Shown here piece by piece: positions 1 to 8,130 of a DNA stretch of 38,455 bases (the first letter of the stretch is position 1; each line of letters begins with the position of its first letter). Position numbers and translations under genes: made by a program. The DNA is from Solimonas aquatica (GTDB lineage: Bacteria > Pseudomonadota > Gammaproteobacteria > Nevskiales > Nevskiaceae). The notes under the pieces were generated by a model, which worked only from the letters and a program-made list of their open reading frames with translations, had not been told where the DNA came from and did no database searches. Location of the stretch: NCBI RefSeq assembly GCF_900111015.1, contig NZ_FOFS01000008.1, positions 1-38,455 on the forward strand. The letters run 5' to 3'.

Positions 1-467
1 TTCTGGAAGGCGCCGATGATTTCCACGCGCTTGATCGAGTCGATGCCCAGATCGGCTTCCAGGTCGGCATCGAGGCTGAGCATTTCCGTGGGATAACCGG
101 TGCGCTCGGCGACGATGCCGGTGAGCAGGCTCTGATAGTCCACGGCCACTGCCGCAGGCGCGGCGGCGACCACAGGCGCTGGCGTGACTGCGGCCGGCGC
201 GCTGGCGGCGGGCGCGATGGCCTGAATCTGCGCCAGGATCGCGCTGAGGCTCTTGGCCTTGGTGTAGCGCTCCATGCCGGCCTGCATCTGCGCGGCGATT
301 TCCGCCGGCAAGACCTTCTGGAAGGCGCCGATGATTTCCACGCGCTTGATCGAGTCGATGCCGAGGTCGGCTTCCAGATCCGCATCGAGGCTGAGCATCT
401 CGGTGGGATAACCGGTGCGCTCGGCAACGATGCCGGTGAGCAGGCTCTGGTAGTCCACGGCCACAGG
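1..467 (-). repeat. Tandem ACP-coding repeat, 315-bp period
   Basis: Bases 1-152 and 316-467 are nearly identical and in the same frame, with a period of 315 bp (105 codons). Each copy encodes one ACP core (DYQSLLTGIVAERTGYP followed by the LGIDSIKRVEI site). The gap encodes an Ala/Pro-rich linker. The left copy is cut by the window edge, so the array may continue. Confidence 0.85.
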
Positions 468-3400
468 CGCAGCCGCGACGGCGGCCGGTGCGGGTGCTGC
501 GATGACGGCGGGTGCGGCCACCGGCGCGGAGGCCAGGACGGGTGCAGCGGGCGGCGCGATGCTGATCTGCGGCGCGGCTGCCGGCGGCGCGACAGCCGCC
601 ACCGCAGCGGGTGCCACGGGCATCGCCGGCAGGCTGCTCGCCGGGGTGCTGCCGAAGAACTGCTGCAGCGCGCGTTCCTGCAGGCTCAGGAACTGGCGCA
701 TGGTCTGCTGATAGGCGATCAGGGCTTCGCTGCCCAGGGCCGCGCTCACGCTGGGCGTGGCCGCGACCGGCGCGGCGACAGCGGCCGGCGGTGCGATGGC
801 CGGCGCCGGGGCGGCAGCGGGCGCCGGCGGCGCGCTCGGACGCGGCAGGCTGGCGCTGAGCCGGGCCAGCTGCTCGCGGCGCGCGGCCTCGGCCGTGGCC
901 TGGGTCAGCGCCGGCTTCTTGCCGGTGCGGATCAGGGGGTCGTCGATGGCGCGTGCGCAGCCGCCGCTGAGCAGCCACATATGCTTGGGCACGGCCTTGG
1001 GCTTGGACAATTCGGCCAGTTGCGCCTCGCTGTAGGCGGACAGCTCGCGCTGCGCGAACAGCGCGCTGGGCTGCCAGCTGACGCCGGCCACATACAGGTC
1101 CGCCAGGCCCAGCAGCAGGCCGCGCAGGCCGCCGCCATTGCCGTCCAGCGACACGCTCAGCGCATCGCCCTTGCCGGCGAGAATCTGCTTGGCCATGTTG
1201 GCGCAGACGCCCTTGGGGCCCAGCTCCAGGAACACGCGCGAGCCGGCTGCGTACATCGCTTCCACTTCAGCCACGAACTCCACGCTGCTGAGCATGTGCG
1301 CATCGAGCAGCTTCTGGATTTCGCCGGGCTGTGCCGGATAGGGCTGCGCGGTCTGGTTGCTGTAGACCGGGAAGCGCGCCGGCGCAAACCTGGCGGCGTG
1401 AATCGCCGCCGACAGCGGCGGCTGTGCGCTCGCCACCATCGGCGTGTGGAAGGCGCCGGAGACCGGCAGCATCACGGTGCGGATGCCGGCGGCGGAGAGT
1501 TTTTCCACGGCTGCTTCGACCTGCGAGCGCGGGCCGGAGATCACGCACTGCTCGGGCGCGTTGTGATTGGCCACGCTCACGCCGCTGAAGGCGGCGATCT
1601 GTGCCGTGACCTGCTCGCGGCGCGCGGCAATCGCCGCCATGCCGCCCGCCTCGCTGCTCTTGGCCGAGGCCTCGCCCATGGCGCGGCCGCGCACGGCGGA
1701 GAGCGTGAGGAAATCCTGCGCATCGATCACGCCGGCGGCGTACAGCGCGCTGTATTCGCCATAGCTGTGGCCGGCGGCGGCACTGGCCTGCAGGCCCAGG
1801 CGGCGGGCCAGATGCAGATAGCCCATGGACAGGGTGCCGATGGCGGGCTGTGCGACGCGGGTGTCGGTGAGCGCGCGGGTCTGCGCGGCTTCGCCGGCCT
1901 CGTCGAAGGCGGCCGGCGGCAGCATCAGGTTCGACAGCGGCTGGCCGAGGGTGTCGGCGAGCTGGCGGTCGGCCAGCTCCAGGGCCTCGCGCAGTTCGTC
2001 GTGATACAGCGCGGCCTCGCGGCCCATGTTCAGGTGCTGCGAGCCCTGGCCCGGGAACAGGAAGGCCAGCGCCGGCGCCACGGCCGGCAGCGCGACATTG
2101 AGTCGCGCGCTGGGTGGCAGCGGCCGGTCGGCGCGCAGATGTGCGAGCACGCCGTTGAGATCACGCGAGAGCGCGGCCAGATCGCTGGCGACCACCGCCA
2201 GGGCCACGCCGCCGCTGCGGCTCTGCGCCTGACGCGCGAGCGTGTAGGCCAGCGGTGCGGGCTGCAGCTGCGTGCCTTCGTTCAGGCGCGCGCGCAGCGC
2301 TTCGATGTCCTGCATCAGGGCTTCGCGGCTGGCGGCGCGCAGCAGGAACAGCTCCTGCGGCCATTGCGAAGAACCGGGGCTGCCGGCGCTGGGAGCGTAC
2401 TCTTCCAGCACCGCATGGAAGTTGGTGCCGCCGAAGCCGAAGGCCGAAGCACCGCCGCGACGCGGATGCCGGGGATTCGCCAGCCAGGGCCGCGGCTCCT
2501 TGAGCAGATAGGCCGGCGAGCCGGGATCAGCCAGGGTGTCGATGGGCTTTTCCACGCCCACGTGCGCGGGCAGGGTGCGGTGATGCAGGGCCAGGGCCAC
2601 CTTGGCCAGACCGGCGACGCCGGCGGCGGCCTTGGTGTGGCCCAGGATGGTCTTCACCGAACCGATGGCCACGCTGTGCGGCGCGGCCTGCTCGGCGCGC
2701 AGGGCGCGGGTGATGGTCTGCGCCTCGGCGCGGTCGCCGACGGCGGTGCCGGTGCCATGCGCTTCCACCAGGCCCAGGGTCGCGGGCGAGAAGCCGGCCT
2801 TGGCATAGGCGCGGTTGAGCGCACGCACCTGACCTTCACTGCGCGGCGCGGTGAGGCCCAGGGCCTTGCCGTCGGAAGAACCGGCGGTGGCCTTGACCAC
2901 GGCGTAGATGCGGTCGCCATCGCGCTCGGCATCGGCCAGGCGCTTCATGACCATGATCACCACGCCTTCGGAGATGGTGATGCCGTCGGCGTTTTCGTCG
3001 AAGGTCTTGGCGCGGCCGCTGGGCGAGAGCGCCTGGGTCTTGGCGAAGGTGGTGAAGCCGTACGCGGTCTGCGTGGTGTCGTAACCGCCGGCCAGCACCA
3101 GGGAGCTGCGCCCGGATTCGAGTTCGGTCACCGCCATGCTGATCGCGGCCAGCGAGGAGGCGCAGGCGGCGTCGATGGTGAGATTGAGGCCGCCGAAGTC
3201 CAGGCGGTTGGCGATGCGGCCCGCCGCCACGTTCGGCAGCACGCCGGCGAAGGATTCCTCCGTCCATTCCGGCAGACGATCCCAGACCTCGTCGCTGATG
3301 TTTTCGACGAAGCGCGGCAGTTCCGCGCGCAGGCCGTACTGCAGGCCCAGCTCGCCGGCGCCGCCGCTGGCGCCGAGAATCACCGAGGCGGTCTCGCGGT

Positions 3401-5780
3401 CGAAGCCACCCTTGGCATAACCGGCATCGTCCAGCGCGCGGCTGGCCGCTTCCAGGGCCAGCAGCTGCATGGGATCGATGGACTTCATGGACTTCGGCGG
3501 AATGCCGAAGCGCGTCGGGTCGAACTGGATTTCATCCAGGAAGCCGCCCCAGCGCGAGTACACCTTGTCCTGCGCCTTGCGGTTCTCGTCGAAGAACAGC
3601 TTCCAGTCCCAGCGCCATTCCGGCGTTTCGCGGATCACGCTGACCTTGTTGAGCACATTGTTCCAGTACTCATAGGCGGCATCGGCCTTGGGCAGCACCA
3701 CGCCGATGCCGACGATGGCGATATCCGCAGGCTTCTCGCTGCGCGGCGCTTCTGCCTGCGGCTGGGCGAGGGTGTTGAGCAGGGCCTGCGCGCCGCAGCT
3801 GACGTCTGCATGCAGCTGGGCGACGCTCATGGTGGTTTCGCGCAGCGTGGCCACCTGGCCGATCATGTACATGCCGTCGGCGAGCTGCTGCTCGGGCGCG
3901 ATCTGCACGATCTTGCCGGACTCGTCGCGGTTCACGCCCTTGGAGGCGATGCGCAGACGGCCCAGGTTCAGATCTTCCAGCACATCGCGGATTTCCTCGG
4001 CGCTGGTGCCCTTGCGGATCAGCTCGCGGCGCTGCGCGAAGAAATCATCGGCGAACTGGGTCGCCGCGCAGCGCGTGGCGTGGCCCGGGCCGGTTTCCAG
4101 ATTCTTGGTGCGCTTGCAGAGCAGGGCCTGCTGCTGGAAGCCTTCGACGATGGCGCCGGTGCCCACGATCTCGTCGGTGAACAGATAGATGGTGCCCATC
4201 AGCGCGCCGACCTTCATGCCGCGCGCGGCCAGCGGTGCGGTCATCGCCGCCACCATCGCCGCCGAGCGCGCGTCATGCACGCCGCCGGCGAACAGCACAT
4301 GCACGTCCTTCTCTTCGCCGGGCTTCACGTGATTGAGCAGCACCTCAATCATCTCTTCCCAGAGCGTGAAGCTGGACAGCGGGCCGATATGACCGCCGCA
4401 CTCGCGGCCTTCGAACACGAAGCGGCGCGCGCCCTGTTCCAGATACAGCTTGAGCAGCGCCGGCGCCGGCGCGTGGATGTAAGTCTTGATGCCGCGCTTT
4501 TCAAACTCCGCGGCCTGATCGGGACGGCCGCCGGCGATCAGCGCGTAGGGCGGCGGGCACTTCCAGATTTCCGCGCATTGCTCTTCGCGCAGCGCCTGCG
4601 GGATGAAGCCGAGCAGGCCCACGCCCCAGGGCTTGTCGCCCGCCAGCTCGCGCGTCTTCTCCAGCATCTGCCGCACCTGATCGCCGCGCATCAGGGCCAG
4701 CGCCAGGAACGGCAGGGCGCCGCCCTTGGCCACTTCCACGGCGAACTCGGGGCTGTCGGAGACGCGGGTCATCGGGCCCTGCGCCAGCGGGTAGCGCGTG
4801 CCATGCGAAGCGGCAAGCGGGCTGTTCTCGTCCAGCGGCCGCAGGCGCGCGGCCTGTTCGATCTGCTGGCTGACCGCGCGACGGATCGCCTGCATCAGCT
4901 TGGCGACGGAGGGATAGCGTTCGCGCAAACCGGCCGCCAGGCCGATGCCCTGACCCAGCGGTGCCAGCAGGCTGCCATCGGCCGACCAGCCGATCAGCTC
5001 CGCAGTCCTGGCCTGCCAGTCGTCGAGCTTGAGCAGACCGCCCTCGACCTGACGATTGAGTTCCTCGGCGGCCTTCAGCGCCTGCGAGGCGGGACGCGCG
5101 TAGACACGGCAGGCGCGATCCACCAGCTCGCCGTAGAGGCGGGTTTCGGCGCCGTTGAGACGCGAGAGTTCATTCTGCTGCGCGGGGCTCAGCGGCGATT
5201 CGGCGAGCAGCAGCAGCTGATCATCGAGCACCACACCGGCGGCGCCGGCGGCGCGGCAGGCGGCAGCCGAGTACACGCCCACGCCGCCCTGCACATACAG
5301 CGGCAGCGAAGTCAGACCACAGAGCTTCTGCAGCAGGATGTAGCTGGTGTATTCGCCAACCCAGCCGCCGGATTCGTGGCCGTGCACCACCAGGCCCTGG
5401 AAGCGGTTCTGCAGCTTCTTCACGCCCTCGACATCATTGACCTCCGCCAGCAGACGGTCCTGCTCGCGCGCGCCGATGCTCTTGGCCAGATTCGCGAGCC
5501 TGGCGACCGGGCCGCAGAGAATCAGCGTGAGGCTGCGCGCGCCGGCAGTCTTGACCAGGGACGCAGCCAGCTCGGCCTGCGTAGCGGTGAGGCGCAGGCC
5601 GATGCCGCCGCGCGGTGACTGCAACAGGCTCTGGAATTGCGCGCGGGCCTGGGCTTCGTCGCGGCAGAATTCGAGATTGAGCAGGCCGGTGCCGCCGGCG
5701 CGCGCCACGGCGCTGGCCAGCGCGGGCGAAGCAAGACCGGTGGGCGTGAGACCGAAGATTTCAAAAGAAGAGGTGCTCAT
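1..5780 (-). CDS. Multidomain type I polyketide/fatty-acid synthase, PfaA/HglE-like (NMO-like region, KS, AT, ACP, ACP...), 3' end outside window
   Basis: Iterative megasynthase, probably building a long-chain lipid or polyketide in the cytoplasm. About 1926 residues are visible. Residues 1-620 resemble nitronate monooxygenase/2-nitropropane dioxygenase enzymes and look like two half-domains; the second half carries ECGGHIGPL near residue 459. A ketosynthase follows from about 686 to 1126, with active-site Cys873 in DAACASSL and the His motifs EAHGTGT and GHTKAAAG. An acyltransferase spans about 1235-1530 (FPGQGSQ; Ser1339 in GHSYGEY). After an Ala/Pro-rich linker come at least two ACPs with LGIDSIKRVEI, the motif typical of PUFA-synthase ACPs; the phosphopantetheine serines are Ser1810 and Ser1915. 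No KR or DH is visible, and they may lie beyond the edge. The start is the only ATG close to the preceding gene, which ends 42 bases upstream; its ribosome-binding site is weak. The PUFA/secondary-lipid class is well supported by KS and ACP motifs; the product is unknown. Confidence 0.9.
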   Translation of the reverse strand, partial: MSTSSFEIFGLTPTGLASPALASAVARAGGTGLLNLEFCRDEAQARAQFQSLLQSPRGGIGLRLTATQAELAASLVKTAGARSLTLILCGPVARLANLAKSIGAREQDRLLAEVNDVEGVKKLQNRFQGLVVHGHESGGWVGEYTSYILLQKLCGLTSLPLYVQGGVGVYSAAACRAAGAAGVVLDDQLLLLAESPLSPAQQNELSRLNGAETRLYGELVDRACRVYARPASQALKAAEELNRQVEGGLLKLDDWQARTAELIGWSADGSLLAPLGQGIGLAAGLRERYPSVAKLMQAIRRAVSQQIEQAARLRPLDENSPLAASHGTRYPLAQGPMTRVSDSPEFAVEVAKGGALPFLALALMRGDQVRQMLEKTRELAGDKPWGVGLLGFIPQALREEQCAEIWKCPPPYALIAGGRPDQAAEFEKRGIKTYIHAPAPALLKLYLEQGARRFVFEGRECGGHIGPLSSFTLWEEMIEVLLNHVKPGEEKDVHVLFAGGVHDARSAAMVAAMTAPLAARGMKVGALMGTIYLFTDEIVGTGAIVEGFQQQALLCKRTKNLETGPGHATRCAATQFADDFFAQRRELIRKGTSAEEIRDVLEDLNLGRLRIASKGVNRDESGKIVQIAPEQQLADGMYMIGQVATLRETTMSVAQLHADVSCGAQALLNTLAQPQAEAPRSEKPADIAIVGIGVVLPKADAAYEYWNNVLNKVSVIRETPEWRWDWKLFFDENRKAQDKVYSRWGGFLDEIQFDPTRFGIPPKSMKSIDPMQLLALEAASRALDDAGYAKGGFDRETASVILGASGGAGELGLQYGLRAELPRFVENISDEVWDRLPEWTEESFAGVLPNVAAGRIANRLDFGGLNLTIDAACASSLAAISMAVTELESGRSSLVLAGGYDTTQTAYGFTTFAKTQALSPSGRAKTFDENADGITISEGVVIMVMKRLADAERDGDRIYAVVKATAGSSDGKALGLTAPRSEGQVRALNRAYAKAGFSPATLGLVEAHGTGTAVGDRAEAQTITRALRAEQAAPHSVAIGSVKTILGHTKAAAGVAGLAKVALALHHRTLPAHVGVEKPIDTLADPGSPAYLLKEPRPWLANPRHPRRGGASAFGFGGTNFHAVLEEYAPSAGSPGSSQWPQELFLLRAASREALMQDIEALRARLNEGTQLQPAPLAYTLARQAQSRSGGVALAVVASDLAALSRDLNGVLAHLRADRPLPPSARLNVALPAVAPALAFLFPGQGSQHLNMGREAALYHDELREALELADRQLADTLGQPLSNLMLPPAAFDEAGEAAQTRALTDTRVAQPAIGTLSMGYLHLARRLGLQASAAAGHSYGEYSALYAAGVIDAQDFLTLSAVRGRAMGEASAKSSEAGGMAAIAARREQVTAQIAAFSGVSVANHNAPEQCVISGPRSQVEAAVEKLSAAGIRTVMLPVSGAFHTPMVASAQPPLSAAIHAARFAPARFPVYSNQTAQPYPAQPGEIQKLLDAHMLSSVEFVAEVEAMYAAGSRVFLELGPKGVCANMAKQILAGKGDALSVSLDGNGGGLRGLLLGLADLYVAGVSWQPSALFAQRELSAYSEAQLAELSKPKAVPKHMWLLSGGCARAIDDPLIRTGKKPALTQATAEAARREQLARLSASLPRPSAPPAPAAAPAPAIAPPAAVAAPVAATPSVSAALGSEALIAYQQTMRQFLSLQERALQQFFGSTPASSLPAMPVAPAAVAAVAPPAAAPQISIAPPAAPVLASAPVAAPAVIAAPAPAAVAAAPVAVDYQSLLTGIVAERTGYPTEMLSLDADLEADLGIDSIKRVEIIGAFQKVLPAEIAAQMQAGMERYTKAKSLSAILAQIQAIAPAASAPAAVTPAPVVAAAPAAVAVDYQSLLTGIVAERTGYPTEMLSLDADLEADLGIDSIKRVEIIGAFQ

Positions 5781-5822
5781 GACGATGCCTGCCTGCTGTC
5801 GTAACCCGGATGTGCTGCTTGA

Positions 5823-6638
5823 TTAACGCTTGATGCCTTCCAGGAACGGCACCTCGAGCACCTTCTCGTGCACGATGGGGCCGTGGCCGAAATAGCCGTT
5901 TTCGCCGAAGCACTCGCCGTGGTCGGCGGTGATGATGAAATGCGTATTGACCGGTGCCTTGGCGATCAGGCCTTCCAGCACGGTATCGACGTATTCGACG
6001 GTCTTGATCTGCTGCTGATGCAAGGACTTCATCTGCTCGTCGTCGAAGAACTTGTCCTCGCTCTGCTTGCCGAGCTCATCGTCCATGCGCTTGAACACGC
6101 CGTGCACGCCGGAGACGTGCGGCAGGCTGCCGGGTTCCAGCATGTAGGGATAATGCGTCTCGCCCAGATTCAGGAAATGGAAGCTCGGTTCGTCTTCGTC
6201 GAACTCGATTTCCTTGACCATGCCGGCAAAGTCATTGTGATTGGCCATCAGCTTGTAGTCGTCGAAATGACGGTTCAGATGGCTGGTGGGATTGAGCACC
6301 GGCATCGACACGCGTGCCACGGTGCGATAGCCCTGGTCCTGCAGCACCTTGGGCAGCGACAGCTGCGGCACGAAGCTCTTGAACGACAGACCGTCGATGC
6401 CGAGCCGATCCACCCACTTCACGAAGTCCTTCTTGTAGACCTCGGAGGCGAACACGCCCTGCGGGCTGTCGTGCGGAATCATGCCCATCAGATAGGTGTA
6501 GTGGGACGGGCTGGTCCAGGACGCGTAGGCGTAGCGGCGCTCACCGGCGCCGATGCGATCCATGTTCGGGGTGCGCGCGGCCTTGTAGCTGTCGAAACGG
6601 CAGCTGTCCATGATGATGAAAACGAGGTTCTTGCTCAT
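5823..6638 (-). CDS. Sulfatase-like / alkaline-phosphatase-superfamily protein with a Thr at the nucleophile position
   Basis: A 271-residue protein of the alkaline phosphatase/sulfatase fold. The N-terminus has the metal-binding Asp11 in IIMDSCRFDS. The nucleophile region reads T42-S-P-S-H46, where true sulfatases have Cys/Ser-x-Pro-x-Arg. Asp239-His240 (TADHGE) and His252 (FGHG) supply further metal ligands. It has no signal peptide, so it is probably cytoplasmic, and it is shorter than a typical sulfatase of about 450-550 residues. Because Thr rather than a formylglycine precursor sits in the active site, I infer phosphate-ester hydrolysis or phospho-group transfer rather than sulfate cleavage. 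It is the first gene of an operon with the PKS, 42 bases apart, so it may act on the PKS product or its headgroup. No clear Shine-Dalgarno is seen; the start was chosen because MSKNLVFIIMD begins directly with the first beta-strand. Confidence 0.8.
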   Translation of the reverse strand: MSKNLVFIIMDSCRFDSYKAARTPNMDRIGAGERRYAYASWTSPSHYTYLMGMIPHDSPQGVFASEVYKKDFVKWVDRLGIDGLSFKSFVPQLSLPKVLQDQGYRTVARVSMPVLNPTSHLNRHFDDYKLMANHNDFAGMVKEIEFDEDEPSFHFLNLGETHYPYMLEPGSLPHVSGVHGVFKRMDDELGKQSEDKFFDDEQMKSLHQQQIKTVEYVDTVLEGLIAKAPVNTHFIITADHGECFGENGYFGHGPIVHEKVLEVPFLEGIKR

Positions 6639-7055
6639 GAGTCTGCAAATAGGGGCCTGTAGAGGGAGGGCGTGAGGAAGTGGCAGTCGATTTCATCAAG
6701 ATCGCAGCTGCGTCCGCCTGCCCCGAAGCGGGGAGAGATGCAGGTTATCAGCGATGTTGGCCTTGACGTTCATCAATACCCCTGCGTCGGCTGCGAATGA
6801 CGGCCGTGAAAATGAAGCGCGCCGCGGTTGTTTCTGGCTTTGTTGTGCACGCCTTGAGCGTGCTCCTCCGGTGCTTTTGGCCTAAGCCCATAAGAAAAAG
6901 GCATAGGCACTCGTATTATCTGCTCTGCACGACATCTATGTGCCGCCGGCAAGACATAGTAGAGCTTGAAGCACATCAAATATCTATCAGAAATTTCCTG
7001 CGCTTAGCCGGAAATTTGGAGACCCGGCGTCAGGGCATATCGATATTCCTTGCCG
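6639..7055. other. AT-rich gene-free region upstream of the PKS operon
   Basis: About 417 bases separate the apaH stop codon from the sulfatase-like start. The part near 6780-7055 is clearly richer in A/T than the flanking genes. The region must hold the leader and probably the promoter of the sulfatase-PKS operon, read on the minus strand. I found -10-like strings such as GATAAT around 6915-6920 (minus strand) but no properly spaced -35 partner, so I call no promoter. A plus-strand frame from 6797 to 7138 is open, but it overlaps the apaH end and has no recognisable protein features. Confidence 0.5.
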
Positions 7056-7898
7056 TCAGCTGTAGGGGTTTGGCGTACGTGCCGCGGTCTCGGCGGGCAG
7101 TTCGAACAGACGCCAGTCATCGAGGCGCAGCGCGGTGAGCCGCCCGCCCCAGACGTAGCCGGTGTCCAGGCCCCAGACCTGGTGTTCCGGCCAATGCACC
7201 CGGCCCAGCGTCGACCAGTGTCCGAAGACGATGGTGGAGCGCCTGCTGCGTCGCTGCGGCAGTGCGAACCAGGGCAGCAGCGAGCCGGCATTTTGCCCGG
7301 GACCGAGCTTGTGCTTGAAGTCGAAGTCCCCTTCGGGCGTGCACATGCGCGCGCGGGTGAGGATGTTGACGATGGCGCGCAGGCGCTCGATGCCGCGCAG
7401 CTCGTCCGACCAGCGCTGCGGACGATTGCCGTACATCTGCAGCAGGAAGTCGTGAGCGCGAGCCGGTTCGCGCAGCATGGTTTCGACTTCGTGCGCCAGG
7501 GCCAGGGTCTGCGCCTGCGTCCACTGCGGCGCGACGCCGGCATGCACCAGCAGCACCGCGTGCTCACGTTCGCGCCAGGCCATGCGCTGCCCTCTGAGCC
7601 AGTGCAGCAGGCGTTCGGCCTCGGGGGCCTTGAGCACGCTGTCCAGACCGTCCTCGGGATCGCCGTACTCGCCCTTGGCGGCCAGGGCCAGCAGATGCAG
7701 ATCGTGATTGCCCAGCACGGTCAGGGCGCGGGCGCCCAGCGACCGGACCAGCTGCAGACAGCCCAGCGAATCGGGGCCGCGCGCCACCAGATCGCCGGTC
7801 AGCAGCAGGCGATCGTCACGGGAGAAACGGATTTTCGCGAGCAGTGCTTCGAGTCCCGCACGGCAGCCCTGCAGATCGCCGACGACATAAGTGGCCAT
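7056..7898 (-). CDS. apaH: Symmetrical bis(5'-nucleosyl)-tetraphosphatase (ApaH)
   Basis: A 280-residue metallophosphoesterase that hydrolyses diadenosine tetraphosphate (Ap4A) to two ADP in the cytosol. In bacteria ApaH also removes Np4-type RNA caps. The calcineurin-like metal-site blocks are present in order: GDLQG (7-11), GDLVARGPDS (35-44), GNHD (63-66), LVHAG, and FGHW near the C-terminus. The length matches the family (about 270-280). The start fits the usual ApaH N-terminus MATYxxGD. The usual partners apaG and rsmA/ksgA are not next to it; instead there is a short putative ORF upstream and the arabinose module beyond that. The ribosome-binding site is weak. Confidence 0.95.
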   Translation of the reverse strand: MATYVVGDLQGCRAGLEALLAKIRFSRDDRLLLTGDLVARGPDSLGCLQLVRSLGARALTVLGNHDLHLLALAAKGEYGDPEDGLDSVLKAPEAERLLHWLRGQRMAWREREHAVLLVHAGVAPQWTQAQTLALAHEVETMLREPARAHDFLLQMYGNRPQRWSDELRGIERLRAIVNILTRARMCTPEGDFDFKHKLGPGQNAGSLLPWFALPQRRSRRSTIVFGHWSTLGRVHWPEHQVWGLDTGYVWGGRLTALRLDDWRLFELPAETAARTPNPYS

Positions 7899-7904
7899 GA
7901 ACGA

Positions 7905-8066
7905 CTAAGGCCTGTTGACGCCATGGCGCTCGCGGCGACACAGCTCGTTCTGGCGCAGGGCGAGGCGGCAGGTGCGCCGCCGGGTGCATCCCAGCCAGCG
8001 GCTGCCCAGGCCGTCGCGCGCCGCAACGGCGCCGTCCCTTTCGGCAGCAAGGCAGCGATCATCCAT
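7905..8066 (-). CDS. Putative 53-residue Arg/Cys-rich small protein, uncertain
   Basis: This ATG-initiated frame of 53 codons plus TAG fills almost all the space between two inverted-repeat arms and stops 6 bases before the apaH start. Third positions are mostly G or C, as in neighbouring genes. The product (begins MDDRCLAAERDG) has four Cys (5, 27, 33, 43) and many Arg in its second half (TRRRTCRL). I recognise no family. No Shine-Dalgarno is visible, and because the ORF nearly coincides with a repeat-bounded segment it could be a chance frame or the remnant of a mobile element. It is listed so that it can be tested. Confidence 0.25.
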   Translation of the reverse strand: MDDRCLAAERDGAVAARDGLGSRWLGCTRRRTCRLALRQNELCRRERHGVNRP

Positions 8067-8080
8067 GGTGTTGACAGGCC
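7909..8080. repeat. 172-bp segment bounded by 18-bp imperfect inverted repeats (possible MITE-like element)
   Basis: The left arm at 7909-7926 (GGCCTGTTGACGCCATGG) and the right arm at 8063-8080 (CCATGGTGTTGACAGGCC) are inverted copies matching at 15 of 18 positions. In a plus-strand RNA the three mismatches would all be G-U pairs, giving an 18-pair stem. No flanking target-site duplication is obvious. It could be a small non-autonomous element, a REP-like repeat, or a structured leader. Confidence 0.45.
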
Positions 8081-8130
8081 CTGAGGTGGAAGATGGATCA
8101 GCGCGCAGTGTAGCCGCGCGCTGCCTCTGC

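Noticed and set aside
981-5618. 1545-codon open frame on the plus strand
   Set aside because: It is antisense to the PKS gene. The translation is rich in His, Arg, Gly and Ala without any domain, while the minus strand shows complete KS, AT and ACP motifs. Long antisense frames are common in GC-rich genes.
6797-7138. 113-codon plus-strand frame in the gap before the PKS operon
   Set aside because: It overlaps the end of apaH on the other strand, has no ribosome-binding site and no conserved features, and its codon use differs from neighbours.
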